64,000 nt of DNA, taken from the NCBI GenBank assembly GCA_944383885.1, contig CALWRF010000040.1, positions 1-64,000 of the forward strand, written 5' to 3'. A model generated the notes under the pieces. The model had not been told where the DNA came from and made no database searches. It saw only the letters and a list, made by a program, of their open reading frames with translations. The DNA comes from an uncultured Clostridia bacterium (GTDB taxonomy: Bacteria > Bacillota > Clostridia > Lachnospirales > Anaerotignaceae). The first letter of the stretch is position 1. Each line of letters opens with the position of its first letter. Below are positions 1 to 9,250 of the stretch, one piece after another. A program made the position numbers and the translations under genes.

Positions 1-2509
1 TTCTGCCGCCGTAGAGCTGTGTAATAAGTTTAAGATATGGTGTTTCACCACAGCCAGCACAAGCGCCTGAGAACTCAAGGTATGGTTTAAGGAACTGGCT
101 GCCCTTAACTGTTGCTTTCTGTTTGTCGTCAATTTCTTTATCTTTTACGTTATTTATTGTATAATCCCATTCAGCTACCATCTTTTCTTTCATTGGAGCG
201 AAAGCTTTAAGTGTAAGAGCCTTTGTAGGACATGTCTTTACACAAACGCCACAGCCTGTGCAGTCCATACCTGAAATTGAAAGATGATATTTATATTCTT
301 TTAACTCAGCCGGAACTTTAACATCAAGCATTGCGTAGCCTTCTGGAGCTTTTGCAGCTTCTTCAGCGTTAAGAAGTGTAGGACGGATTACAGCATGTGA
401 ACAAACGATTGAACATCTGTTGCACTGAACGCATTTTGTAGAATCCCATTCCGGAACGTCAATAGCGATGCCGCGTTTTTCCCACTTAGTAAAGCCAGGC
501 TCCCAGCTGCCGTCCTCATGGTCGTTAAATGCTGAAACAGGGAGGTCGTTTCCTTCCTGACGACCCATTTTAAAGAGAACGTCTTTGAAGAATTTAGGAA
601 CAGCAGGGTCGTCAGCAACAGGCTCGTCTACAGCGTTAGCCCATTCAGCAGGAACAGGGATTTCTTTAATCATTGTTATGCCTTTGTCAATAGCTGCGCA
701 GTTCATATCAACAATATCCTGACCCTTAGCGCCATAAGTCTTGTTAACCTGCTCTTTAAGGTATTTAACAGCGTCATCAACAGGTATAATCTTTGAAATA
801 GCAAAGAATGCAGCCTGCATTATCATATTGATACGTCCGCCAAGACCGATTTCCTTAGCGATATCAACAGCATCAAGTGTATAGAATTTAGCTTTCTTCT
901 GAGCAATCTTTCTCTTAAGTGAAGCTGGAAGTTCTTTTTCAAGCTCTTCCGGTGTCCAGATTGTGTTAAGAAGGAAGCTACCGCCTTCTTTAAGGTCGCC
1001 GATAAGGTCATACTTATCAACATAAGCCTGGTTATGACAAGCTATAAAGTTAGCTGCCTTAATCTGGTAAGAACCCTCGATTTTCTTAGGACCAAAACGA
1101 AGGTGGGAAATTGTAACACCGCCTGATTTCTTTGAGTCGTAAGCGAAATAAGCCTGAGCGTTGTAATCAGTATGGTCACCGATAATCTTAACAGCCTGTT
1201 TGTTAGCGCCTACAGTACCGTCGGAGCCAAGACCCCAGAACTTACATGAGAAGTTGCCTTCCGGTGTTGAGTCAAACGGCTCTGCAAAGTCAGGAAGTGA
1301 AAGATTTGTAACGTCGTCAACGATAGAAACTGTAAAGCCGTTCTTTGGCTCTGCCTGCCAAAGGTTCTGGTATACAGCCATAACGTCCATAGGTGTAAAG
1401 TCTTTAGAACCAAGACCGTAACGTCCGCCAACAATAAGAGGTTTTCTGTCGCTGTCAGCAAATACGTTCTTAACATCAAGGTAAAGCGGCTCGCCAAGTG
1501 AACCAGGCTCTTTTGTTCTGTCAAGAACGGCAATTCTCTTAGCTGATACAGGAACAGCCTCAAGGAGTGCGTCAGCTACAAACGGTCTGTAAAGATGAAC
1601 TTCAACAAGACCAAGTTTTTTGCCTCTTGCGTTCCAGTACTCAATTGTTTCTCTAATAACACCGCATGATGAACCCATGGAGATAATTACATCTTCAGCC
1701 TGCGGGTCGCCATAGTAGTTGAAAAGTTTATAGTCTGTTCCGGCAATTTCGTTAATCTTGTCCATATATTCCTGAACAATACCCGGAACTGCTGTATAGA
1801 ATTTGTTGACAGACTCTCTTGCCTGGAAGAATACGTCTGGGTTTTCAGCTGAACCTCTGCTCTTTGGATGGTCTGGGTTAAGCGCATTGTCCCTGAAAGC
1901 TTTTAAAGCATCCCAGTCAACAAGTTCTTTAAGGTCATCATAATCAATAAGCTCTATTTTCTGATATTCATGGCTTGTCCTGAAACCATCGAAGAAATGA
2001 AGTACAGGTATTCTGCTCTTAATAGCTGAAAGATGAGCTATACATCCCATGTGGAATGCCTGCTGAACAGAACTTCCTGCAAGGAGTGTAAAACCTGTGT
2101 TACGGCATGTCATAACGTCCTGGTGGTCGCCGAAAATTGAAAGCGCGTTAGAAGCAAGCGCTCTGGCGCTTACATGGAATACGCCTGGAAGAAGCTCTCC
2201 GGCAATTTTATACATGTTAGGAAGCATAAGCATAAGTCCCTGGCTTGCTGTGTATGTTGAAGCAAGACCGCCGCCCTGAAGTACGCCGTGAACAGCGCCT
2301 GCTGCGCCGCCTTCATGCTGCATTTCTCTAACTTCTACAGTCTGTCCGAAAATGTTCTTTTTGCCATTAGCGCTCCACTCGTCAACCATTTCTGCCATAA
2401 CGGATGAAGGAGTGATAGGATAAATTGTAGCTACCTCAGTAAAAGCGTATGATGCATATGCAGCAGCTGTATTACCGTCCATGGTAGCTTTCTTTAATGG
2501 TCTTTTCAT
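1..2509 (-). CDS. nifJ: pyruvate:ferredoxin (flavodoxin) oxidoreductase, copy 1, 5' part
   Basis: Oxidises pyruvate with CoA to acetyl-CoA and CO2, passing electrons to ferredoxin or flavodoxin; a central enzyme of anaerobic fermentation in the cytoplasm. Read leftward from ATG at 2509 (product begins MKRPLKKATMDGN), about 836 of the family's roughly 1170 residues are in the window; the C-terminal thiamine-diphosphate end lies beyond base 1. Visible parts in order: N-terminal domain with YPITPSS, the central domains, two ferredoxin-type 4Fe-4S clusters (CVQCNRCSIVC and CTGCGVCVKTC) and the start of the last domain with GACAGCGETPY. A GGGGG-rich stretch just upstream acts as ribosome site. A second copy, also leftward, enters at the other end of the window. 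Identity is secure. Confidence 0.97.
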   Translation of the reverse strand, partial: MKRPLKKATMDGNTAAAYASYAFTEVATIYPITPSSVMAEMVDEWSANGKKNIFGQTVEVREMQHEGGAAGAVHGVLQGGGLASTYTASQGLMLMLPNMYKIAGELLPGVFHVSARALASNALSIFGDHQDVMTCRNTGFTLLAGSSVQQAFHMGCIAHLSAIKSRIPVLHFFDGFRTSHEYQKIELIDYDDLKELVDWDALKAFRDNALNPDHPKSRGSAENPDVFFQARESVNKFYTAVPGIVQEYMDKINEIAGTDYKLFNYYGDPQAEDVIISMGSSCGVIRETIEYWNARGKKLGLVEVHLYRPFVADALLEAVPVSAKRIAVLDRTKEPGSLGEPLYLDVKNVFADSDRKPLIVGGRYGLGSKDFTPMDVMAVYQNLWQAEPKNGFTVSIVDDVTNLSLPDFAEPFDSTPEGNFSCKFWGLGSDGTVGANKQAVKIIGDHTDYNAQAYFAYDSKKSGGVTISHLRFGPKKIEGSYQIKAANFIACHNQAYVDKYDLIGDLKEGGSFLLNTIWTPEELEKELPASLKRKIAQKKAKFYTLDAVDIAKEIGLGGRINMIMQAAFFAISKIIPVDDAVKYLKEQVNKTYGAKGQDIVDMNCAAIDKGITMIKEIPVPAEWANAVDEPVADDPAVPKFFKDVLFKMGRQEGNDLPVSAFNDHEDGSWEPGFTKWEKRGIAIDVPEWDSTKCVQCNRCSIVCSHAVIRPTLLNAEEAAKAPEGYAMLDVKVPAELKEYKYHLSISGMDCTGCGVCVKTCPTKALTLKAFAPMKEKMVAEWDYTINNVKDKEIDDKQKATVKGSQFLKPYLEFSGACAGCGETPYLKLITQLYGGR

Positions 2510-2955
2510 TGTGTTCCCCCCTGTTAAAATTTAGGTTATTACTTTTTTATGAGCTTACATCTTTAAACCGGCAAATTCAAAATACAACTTGTCCGCCGGA
2601 TAAGAGATTGCATAGCTTAGTAGCAATACACTTTATTTATTGTAACATAATCATTTCATAAACTCAACATAGTATAGAGTATTTCGTTAATTTAACAACA
2701 ATAATTTTGCCTTACATTAACATACGGCACAAAAAATATACAATTTTTTTATCCAAAGTTAATTTTTAGAGTTAAAAAAACAAAATACACTGCCGTAAAA
2801 TCAACATGCACAATAAAAAACACAAATTTATTGTAATATTACACAATCCATAGCTGCAATAGACTTATCAATTATTACTTTATCATAACACAACTATCGT
2901 TTTTATTGTGTAAAGCAATATATAATATAGCTTTTAAATAAGACAAATGTTGAAT
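2510..2955. other. AT-rich intergenic region between nifJ and the MoxR operon
   Basis: No coding frame or RNA gene is recognised in these 446 bases. It must hold the leftward nifJ promoter and the 3' end of the moxR operon. A short GTTAA/TTAAC palindrome near 2690 and several ATTGTG words recall Rex-type redox operators, but none fits the 18-base Rex consensus, so no operator is called. Confidence 0.5.
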
Positions 2956-4497
2956 TTACTGCTGCATTGAATTAAGCATGTCACCTATTTCATCTATGTC
3001 ATTAAGTATGTTTTTCTGTCTCTGTTTATAAAGAAGCTCTTTGTTGTACTGGTAGAATTTAACACATCCGTTTTCATCTATAAACTTTATGCTGTAATAT
3101 CCTGAGTTAAGCTCTGTTACAAATATAATCATCTCTTGGCTTGGACCAAAAACATGCTCCATAAACTCAAAGGCATTATCAAGATACTCTGATGTTTTGT
3201 CCATAACAGCCTGCCTTTTTTCAACTTCCGCAGCAAAAAGCTCTTTTATAAACTCAAAACCTTCCCCGCAGGAGCTTATTCCTTTTTTAACAATCTCAAA
3301 AACAAACTCGTCGAGCTTGTCGCATACATCTAACTGCAATTTTTCATCGCTCTTTTTAATAAGCGAATTTTTCTTCATTTTAGAAATATTAGAACGCTTT
3401 ATTTCAACAGCCGGCTTTATAATATCCTCCGGGCGCTTGTCTTTTGCATACTGGCTTAAAAGCTGATTTTTAAGCTCTTTAAGCTCCTGCTGAAGAGATG
3501 TAACAAATTCGTCCGCTCTGTCTGCTTTTTTAAAATAATCATTAAGGCTTGAAAGTATAAGATTTACAACGCTTACCCTCTCGTCAAAGGCAGCAAAGCG
3601 CAGCCTGTCAACATAAGCGTTCCTTATGCCGCCTTCCAATATTTCCTGTATTGAATAGTCCTTTTTGTATTTTTTATAAAGCTCTAAATATGAGGAAAAA
3701 TCACGGGCAGTCTTTTTGTTTTGTATATACTGGTAAACAACATCAAAATCAACAGTTTTCCCAAGGCTTTCATAAACATACATTATGTTTGAAAGGTCCT
3801 CCCAGCCTCTTGCTGTTGCAAAAATTTTTCCTTCGGCTGTGTTTCTTACACAGTAGAAGTTTTCCTTTTTAATATCAAGATAGGATATAATGGCGTCGTG
3901 GATATTGTTTTTAACAGCGTAATCCTTCCAAATGCCGTAATCTTCCTCAACCTCTATTTTTTTAACCCTGTCAAGGGTTACAATGTCAAATTCCCTTACG
4001 GATTTGTTGTATTCCGGCGGATTGCCTGCGGCAGCTATTATCCATCCGTCAGGCACTTTATGGCTTCCGAATGTTTTGTACTGCAAAAACTGCAGCATGG
4101 CAGGGGCAAGCGTTTCAGAAGCGCAGTTTATTTCGTCTATAAACAATATGCCTTCCATTAGTCCTGTTTCCTCTATCTGTTTGTAAACAGAAGCTATAAT
4201 CTCACTCATTGTATATTCTGTAACAGAATATTTTATGCCGCCGAATTCCTTTTCCTCAATATACGGCAGACCAATAGCGCTCTGCCTTGTATGGTGAGTT
4301 ATGGTATATGCCACAAGACCTATTTTGCATTCCTGCGCTATCTGGCGCATAATGGCTGTTTTGCCTATACCCGGCGGTCCTATTAATAAAATTGGTCTTT
4401 GGCTTTCAACAGGTATAACATAGTCGCCGTACTCATCTTTAACAAGATACGCTTCTATGGAGTCCTTAATTTCATCTTTTGCCTTTTTTATATTCAA
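2956..4497 (-). CDS. MoxR-family AAA+ ATPase
   Basis: Cytoplasmic AAA+ ATPase of the MoxR class, thought to act as a chaperone-like remodeller with a von Willebrand factor A (VWA) partner. In the 513 residues the Walker A GPPGIGKT is at 40-47, Walker B ILFIDE at 117-122 and sensor-1 AAGNP at about 156-160. The last 200 residues are an unrecognised, helical, charged extension with no close family name. The gene follows the VWA gene with a single base between them, so the two are translated together; the LRR gene is first in the operon. The substrate cannot be told from sequence. Family call strong, process unknown. Confidence 0.88.
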   Translation of the reverse strand: MNIKKAKDEIKDSIEAYLVKDEYGDYVIPVESQRPILLIGPPGIGKTAIMRQIAQECKIGLVAYTITHHTRQSAIGLPYIEEKEFGGIKYSVTEYTMSEIIASVYKQIEETGLMEGILFIDEINCASETLAPAMLQFLQYKTFGSHKVPDGWIIAAAGNPPEYNKSVREFDIVTLDRVKKIEVEEDYGIWKDYAVKNNIHDAIISYLDIKKENFYCVRNTAEGKIFATARGWEDLSNIMYVYESLGKTVDFDVVYQYIQNKKTARDFSSYLELYKKYKKDYSIQEILEGGIRNAYVDRLRFAAFDERVSVVNLILSSLNDYFKKADRADEFVTSLQQELKELKNQLLSQYAKDKRPEDIIKPAVEIKRSNISKMKKNSLIKKSDEKLQLDVCDKLDEFVFEIVKKGISSCGEGFEFIKELFAAEVEKRQAVMDKTSEYLDNAFEFMEHVFGPSQEMIIFVTELNSGYYSIKFIDENGCVKFYQYNKELLYKQRQKNILNDIDEIGDMLNSMQQ

Positions 4498-4498
4498 T

Positions 4499-5959
4499 TT
4501 ATATTCCTCCGTTTTTTAAAAGTTCCTCTTGCTCAACTATTATCTCCGCTGCCCACGGCGGTACGCCTGAATCATCGTAGCTTTCACTCAAAAATACAAA
4601 AGCCGTTTCATAAGGCGGCATTTTTTCAGGGTAAGTTCCAAATCCGTCTGTAAAATATATCATTCCCTTCAAATTTTCCGCCTTGCCTTCTTCTATAAGA
4701 TTATTTAAGTACTCAAAAGCCGGTCTGAAATCAGTTCCGCCAAATCCCCGGACCTCAAAAGATTTTACATATTTTTCAAAATCCTCGCGGCATGTAATAA
4801 CAATATCCGACTGTACTTTGCTGTCGCACTGAATTATGTGCATATTTATTTTTCTAAAAAAGCTCTCGTTATCCCGCAGAACAGAATATGTTTCATTTAA
4901 AAAGCCTTTTATAAGCTCTCCTGAGCATGACGCCGATGTATCCAGCACAATGGCAAACTCGTCTATTTTTTTATCGTCTTTGTACTCCAAAGGCTCTATA
5001 AGAGGCATGTTGTTATACACCTTTAAGCCGTAAGTGTAATAAATATAATCAAAACTGTCCAAATCCAGTTTCATTACTTCTTTCCGTGTGAAGAATTTAC
5101 GCAGAAAATCCCTGTAATTATATCTTTCACGGTTTTCTATTTTAATATATTTTAAAAGCTCCCCGGCTTCTTCGGCTTTCTGGCGTGAAAAAGTGTCCAT
5201 ATCCGTCTGGGTTTTGGAGCTTATATCTTTCCATTTGTCGTCAAAATCCTTTTTGTTAGGTGTGCCCTTGTTTTTGTTTTCTCTGCCTTTTTTGCCGGAA
5301 TCTCCCGGATTTATATGCCCGTTTGAATCATCGTCCTCACCATCGCTGTCATTGTTATTCCGGCTGTTTTCATCTTGTGAATTATCCGGCATCTGAAGCA
5401 CCTGCTCTGTATTGTCGTATACAGTCCAAAATTCATGGTCGTCCACAAAAAACTCCGACGCTATATTTTTAAGCTCATCATCATTAAGACTCATGCTTTC
5501 AAGCAGCCTGTATACAGCCTGAGCTGAAACAGTTTTTATATTTTCATCAACAAGCGAGTAAATGCGCCTTTTTTCAGCTGTCATATCCCGGCGTATGCCG
5601 CTGTATTTAAGCGAATCAATAAGATGTTCAGCGGCTATGTCGCAGGCAATATCCCAAATTTCCTTTACCCTGCCCTCACGGGATGACGGGTGGCGGAACA
5701 TACAGTGGAATATCATGTGCAGATACGCCCTGTTTACCCATTTCATATCTGTACGGTATTTTTCAATAAGAAACATAGGCGAATAGTAAATATAATACCC
5801 GTCTGTGCCTATTCCCCCTGTTTTGTCGCTTGGAGCGTACCTGAAACCGCCGAAAGCCATTGCCAGAAAACGCATATACATATAAAGCTCGCTTCTTGAT
5901 GTTTCAAGTATATCCCTGCCTACGCACTCAAGTTTTTTTATTATCTCGTACTGTCCCAT
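4499..5959 (-). CDS. VWA-like / DUF2201-type putative metallopeptidase
   Basis: A 486-residue partner of the MoxR ATPase. The N-terminal domain resembles the DUF2201 putative metallopeptidase domain: HMIFH at 81-85 gives an HxxxH zinc-type pair, with H90 and acidic residues (D103, D107) following. A low-complexity acidic, Asn/Ser/Gly-rich linker lies around 195-240. The C-terminal VWA-like domain carries a MIDAS-type DTSAS motif, a GGTDF motif and FTDG. No signal peptide or membrane segment is seen, so it is cytoplasmic. VWA plus MoxR pairs are known as chaperone or metal-insertion machines (for example RavA-ViaA, NorQ-NorD); the present target is unknown. Confidence 0.85.
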   Translation of the reverse strand: MGQYEIIKKLECVGRDILETSRSELYMYMRFLAMAFGGFRYAPSDKTGGIGTDGYYIYYSPMFLIEKYRTDMKWVNRAYLHMIFHCMFRHPSSREGRVKEIWDIACDIAAEHLIDSLKYSGIRRDMTAEKRRIYSLVDENIKTVSAQAVYRLLESMSLNDDELKNIASEFFVDDHEFWTVYDNTEQVLQMPDNSQDENSRNNNDSDGEDDDSNGHINPGDSGKKGRENKNKGTPNKKDFDDKWKDISSKTQTDMDTFSRQKAEEAGELLKYIKIENRERYNYRDFLRKFFTRKEVMKLDLDSFDYIYYTYGLKVYNNMPLIEPLEYKDDKKIDEFAIVLDTSASCSGELIKGFLNETYSVLRDNESFFRKINMHIIQCDSKVQSDIVITCREDFEKYVKSFEVRGFGGTDFRPAFEYLNNLIEEGKAENLKGMIYFTDGFGTYPEKMPPYETAFVFLSESYDDSGVPPWAAEIIVEQEELLKNGGI

Positions 5960-5979
5960 TTAAGTTTGACCTTTCAGTT

Positions 5980-6921
5980 TTATAAATCAAAAGTTTTCTT
6001 TTTTACTCCAAATTTTCTCATTTTAATATCCATTAATTTTGCTGTAAAATCCGCCCTGCCGTTTTTAACAGATTCGTCAATGGCGTATTTTATATTATCT
6101 GAATTTAATATATCAAGAATTTCCATTTTTTCAAGAAAATCTATATTACCGCTTTGAGAAATTACATCTATTGTTTCCGCAATATTTGCCGATAAATAGC
6201 TTATATATTCTCCTTTTGCCTCTTCTGTCAGCCCATAAGGCTTTTCAAGTCTGTTTACAGCTATTAAGCACAGAGTTTGCGGAAATTCCTCAGAGGCGGC
6301 ATATTTAAAGGCTGCATCATATACCGCATAATTAATCCTGTTTTTGTCTATCGCCTTTCTATACATCACTCCGGCGCCGTGGGTTACAGTTACAAATGTT
6401 TTGGAATAGCATTTATCTATATATTCATATCCATAGCTCGGGAAAATAAGGCTGCAATTATTTTTTTCTATATTAATTACTATTTCTCCGCTCAGTTCAC
6501 TTAAAAATCCTGAAACAGAAGATGAAATTTTGTCGTCGTTAATAGTAATTTCTTTTAAGCTGTCGCAGTTTTTGGCAAAACCATCGCCTATATACTCTAT
6601 TTTCGACGGTATCCTTATTTTTTCAAGAGCGCGGCAGTTATAAAATAAATGCGCTCCGGCAAAGTTAAGGCTGTCGGAAAAAACCGCCTCTTTTAAAGCA
6701 CGGCACTCGCAGAAAGCGTAACTGCCTGCATAAACGATACTTTTTGGAAAAATTACTTCTTTAATTTCACCATGGTTCCTGAAAGCTTCATCGCCTATGC
6801 GCGTAACTGGAATGCCTTCTATACTTTCAGGCATAACAACAAAGCTTTCAGAGCCTGTATATTTTTCAATAACAGCACTTTTATTATCGGCTGAATATTC
6901 AAAATTGCCAAATGCACTCAT
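5980..6921 (-). CDS. leucine-rich repeat (BspA/LRR_5-type) protein
   Basis: A 313-residue protein with several BspA-type leucine-rich repeats in the first 150 residues (for example IPVTRIGDEAF, IVYAGSYAFCECRALKEAVF, IPSKIEYIGDGF) and a helical C-terminal half of unknown fold. It has no signal peptide, unlike surface BspA proteins, so it probably works inside the cell. It is first in an operon with the VWA and MoxR genes, 20 bases upstream of the VWA start. LRRs usually bind proteins, so an adaptor or target-recognition role for the ATPase pair is a reasonable inference only. Confidence 0.8.
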   Translation of the reverse strand: MSAFGNFEYSADNKSAVIEKYTGSESFVVMPESIEGIPVTRIGDEAFRNHGEIKEVIFPKSIVYAGSYAFCECRALKEAVFSDSLNFAGAHLFYNCRALEKIRIPSKIEYIGDGFAKNCDSLKEITINDDKISSSVSGFLSELSGEIVINIEKNNCSLIFPSYGYEYIDKCYSKTFVTVTHGAGVMYRKAIDKNRINYAVYDAAFKYAASEEFPQTLCLIAVNRLEKPYGLTEEAKGEYISYLSANIAETIDVISQSGNIDFLEKMEILDILNSDNIKYAIDESVKNGRADFTAKLMDIKMRKFGVKKKTFDL

Positions 6922-7017
6922 TAAAATCCTCCGAAATTAATATTTATATACACATTTTAAAAGTCATCTGATATAATAACTAAAACTGTTTTTACTAAAT
7001 ACAAAAGGAGCTTTAAA

Positions 7018-7827
7018 ATGGAAAAACAATTTAAAGGCGCCGTATTTTTTGACTATGACGGAACGCTTACAGATAAAGACGCCGGGCTTTTCCTTCCATC
7101 ACATAAAACCGTAGAGGCAATTAACCGCCTGCGAAAAAACGGCTATGCCGCGTGCCTTGCAACAGGCAGAAGCCTTAAATATGTACCAAAATTCGACATT
7201 GATTTTGATGTTATAATTACTGCAAACGGCGGCTGCACAGTATATCAAAACAAAGTTGTTGGCGAAAAGCCTTTTTCACCTGAAACTATTAAATCCCTTA
7301 CGGATTATTTTACAGAAAAAAACATGATATTTGTACTTGAAAATTATGCAAAATGTTATGTAAATTTGCCTGACGACACATTATTCAACAAAATGATATC
7401 AATGTTTAATGTCAAGCCAGCCGTTTTTACGCCTTTAGAGCAGTACAAAAACGAAAATATCCACAAAATACTGCTTATATACAGAAATGCCGGTGATTTA
7501 ATACCGTTAAAAAACAATTTTTCTTCCATTGCCGATATTACTGTGCCAAATGATGGAATTACATCCTGCGACATTAACCCAAAAGGCGTATCAAAAGCTA
7601 ACGGCGTAGAAGATGTGTGCCGGTATTTTAATATTGATGTTAAAAACACCTATGCCTTTGGCGACGGTGAAAACGACAGAACAATGCTTCAAAGCGTCGG
7701 CTTTGGCATCGCCATGAAAAAACATCATCCAAGCCTTGATGGCGTATGCAGCATGGTTACAGGTGAAGCGTCCCAAAACGGCATATATTACGCCCTTATT
7801 AGATTAGGGCTTATTGATGATTTCTGA
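7018..7827 (+). CDS. HAD-superfamily Cof-type phosphatase
   Basis: A 269-residue haloacid-dehalogenase-type hydrolase of the Cof/YidA group, probably dephosphorylating sugar phosphates or similar small molecules in the cytoplasm. Motif I FDYDGTLTD is at about 11-19, motif II is in CLATGRS, the Lys motif is in PKGVSKANG, and motif IV is GDGENDRTM. Start is ATG 7018 behind AAAGGAG. It stands alone, divergent from the LRR operon. Substrate not predictable. Confidence 0.9.
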   Translation: MEKQFKGAVFFDYDGTLTDKDAGLFLPSHKTVEAINRLRKNGYAACLATGRSLKYVPKFDIDFDVIITANGGCTVYQNKVVGEKPFSPETIKSLTDYFTEKNMIFVLENYAKCYVNLPDDTLFNKMISMFNVKPAVFTPLEQYKNENIHKILLIYRNAGDLIPLKNNFSSIADITVPNDGITSCDINPKGVSKANGVEDVCRYFNIDVKNTYAFGDGENDRTMLQSVGFGIAMKKHHPSLDGVCSMVTGEASQNGIYYALIRLGLIDDF

Positions 7828-7925
7828 TTATTAGAAATAATACCACAGTATTATAGTTAATTCCACATTTTTATTACTCTTTAATTATTTTAAATAGTAG
7901 AAAAATTACTCAAAGGAGGATAATT

Positions 7926-8906
7926 ATGACAAATAAAAATACATCTTTAAAAGAAATATACTTAGCCGGAGGCTGCTTCTGGGGCGTCGAGCGTTTTATG
8001 AAAAATGTATACTCTGTTGTTTCAACACAGTGCGGATACGCCAATGGAAATACAGAAAATCCTACTTATGAACAGGTATGCTATTTTGGCACAAATCATG
8101 CCGAAACAGTAAAAGTTGTTTACGACACAGAAAAAGCCGATTTAAGGTTTATACTTAAAATGTACTTTTCTATAATAGATCCCACACTTGTTGACCAGCA
8201 GGGACCGGATATAGGTCCGCAGTACAGAACCGGCATATATTATACCGACCCTTCCGACGAGGAGGTTATAAGAAAGTGCCTTGCCGAGCTTAAAAAAGAC
8301 TATCCTCACGACTTAATTGTTGTTGAATGCCTTCCTCTTAGCAACTTTTACCCTGCCGAGGAGTATCACCAGGATTATTTAGATAAAAACCCGGGCGGAT
8401 ACTGCCATATCCCATGGGGAGATATTAAAAAGGCTTTCCACACATATCCTGTGCTTGACTTTACAATGTACCTTGAAAGACCTGACGATGAAAAAATAAA
8501 AAACACCCTCTCGCCTCTTTCATACGAAGTAACGCAGAACGCCGCAACAGAGCCTCCTTTTAATAATAAATACAATAACTTTTTTGAAGACGGCATATAT
8601 GTTGATATTATTACCGGCGAACCGCTTTTTTCATCAAAAGACAAATTTGCCTGCTCCTGCGGCTGGCCGAGCTTTTACAAGCCTATAGACAGAAGATGCC
8701 TTATATATAAAGAAGATACTTCTTTGGGCATGGTGCGCACAGAAGTTTTGTGCCGTTCTTCAAAAGCCCATTTGGGTCATGTTTTTAATGACATAAACGA
8801 AAACGGCTATACAGAAAGATACTGCATCAATTCAGCGGCTATACAGTTTATACCTTTAGATAAACTCAGGAAAAAAGGCTACAATGAATTAACTTCATTA
8901 TTTTAA
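7926..8906 (+). CDS. msrAB: bifunctional methionine sulfoxide reductase MsrA-MsrB
   Basis: Repairs both epimers of methionine sulfoxide in proteins. The 326-residue fusion has MsrA first, with the catalytic GGCFWG at about 15-20 and a Cys in GGYCHIPW as likely resolving residue, then MsrB with CGWPSF, HLGHVF and the catalytic RYCINS near the C-terminus. The second zinc-type CxxC of E. coli MsrB is absent (CRSSK), as in the zinc-free forms common in fusions. Start ATG 7926 behind AAAGGAGG. No signal peptide, so it is cytoplasmic. Single-gene unit. Confidence 0.95.
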   Translation: MTNKNTSLKEIYLAGGCFWGVERFMKNVYSVVSTQCGYANGNTENPTYEQVCYFGTNHAETVKVVYDTEKADLRFILKMYFSIIDPTLVDQQGPDIGPQYRTGIYYTDPSDEEVIRKCLAELKKDYPHDLIVVECLPLSNFYPAEEYHQDYLDKNPGGYCHIPWGDIKKAFHTYPVLDFTMYLERPDDEKIKNTLSPLSYEVTQNAATEPPFNNKYNNFFEDGIYVDIITGEPLFSSKDKFACSCGWPSFYKPIDRRCLIYKEDTSLGMVRTEVLCRSSKAHLGHVFNDINENGYTERYCINSAAIQFIPLDKLRKKGYNELTSLF

Positions 8907-9036
8907 AGCCTAATTATAGTATTAAATTTAATGCTAAAATAAATAATGTGCATTTTTAAGTTTAAAATAAGCACGCTGAATTCACTAAAATGCAATATAA
9001 AAACTCTATTCTTACTACAGTTTTTTGTTCAAAAAA

Positions 9037-9067
9037 ACGCTTAGTTTTTCTACGAAAAACATTTGTC
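9037..9067 (+). repeat. upstream imperfect repeat, copy 1
   Basis: The 14-base word ACGCTTAGTTTTTC (9037-9050) is followed by a related stretch ending in TTTGTC. The same arrangement recurs at 9142-9172, 105 bases downstream, just before the aminotransferase gene. The 344-base gap 8907-9250 holds nothing else recognised. Confidence 0.7.
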
Positions 9068-9135
9068 TTTTTGTAGGAAATTCATAAAAATATACTTTTT
9101 TAAAAAGAGGTCTTTTTTTCGTTAAATTGTTATGC

Positions 9136-9141
9136 TATAAT
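9136..9141 (+). promoter_or_regulatory. probable -10 box of the aminotransferase promoter
   Basis: A perfect TATAAT lies 110 bases before the start codon. The -35 side is only a T-rich stretch, so the promoter is weak or activator-dependent. Confidence 0.45.
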
Positions 9142-9172
9142 ACGCTTAGTTTTTCACAGAAAGATGTTTGTC
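9142..9172 (+). repeat. upstream imperfect repeat, copy 2
   Basis: Second copy of the 14-base word (9142-9155) followed by a diverged tail ending in TTTGTC. It begins one base after a TATAAT hexamer at 9136-9141, so it would fall at the start of the aminotransferase transcript. The role could be an operator or an RNA element; neither is shown. Confidence 0.65.
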
Positions 9173-9250
9173 CGCTGTATGCGGTACAAAAAGATATAAT
9201 CCGAAAATATAAAACAAAGAGATAACAAAGATAACAGGGAGGCAGACATT

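Noticed and set aside
2685..2705. Rex-like operator upstream of nifJ
   Set aside because: Only an 11-base GTTAA/TTAAC palindrome; spacing and flanks do not fit the Rex consensus.
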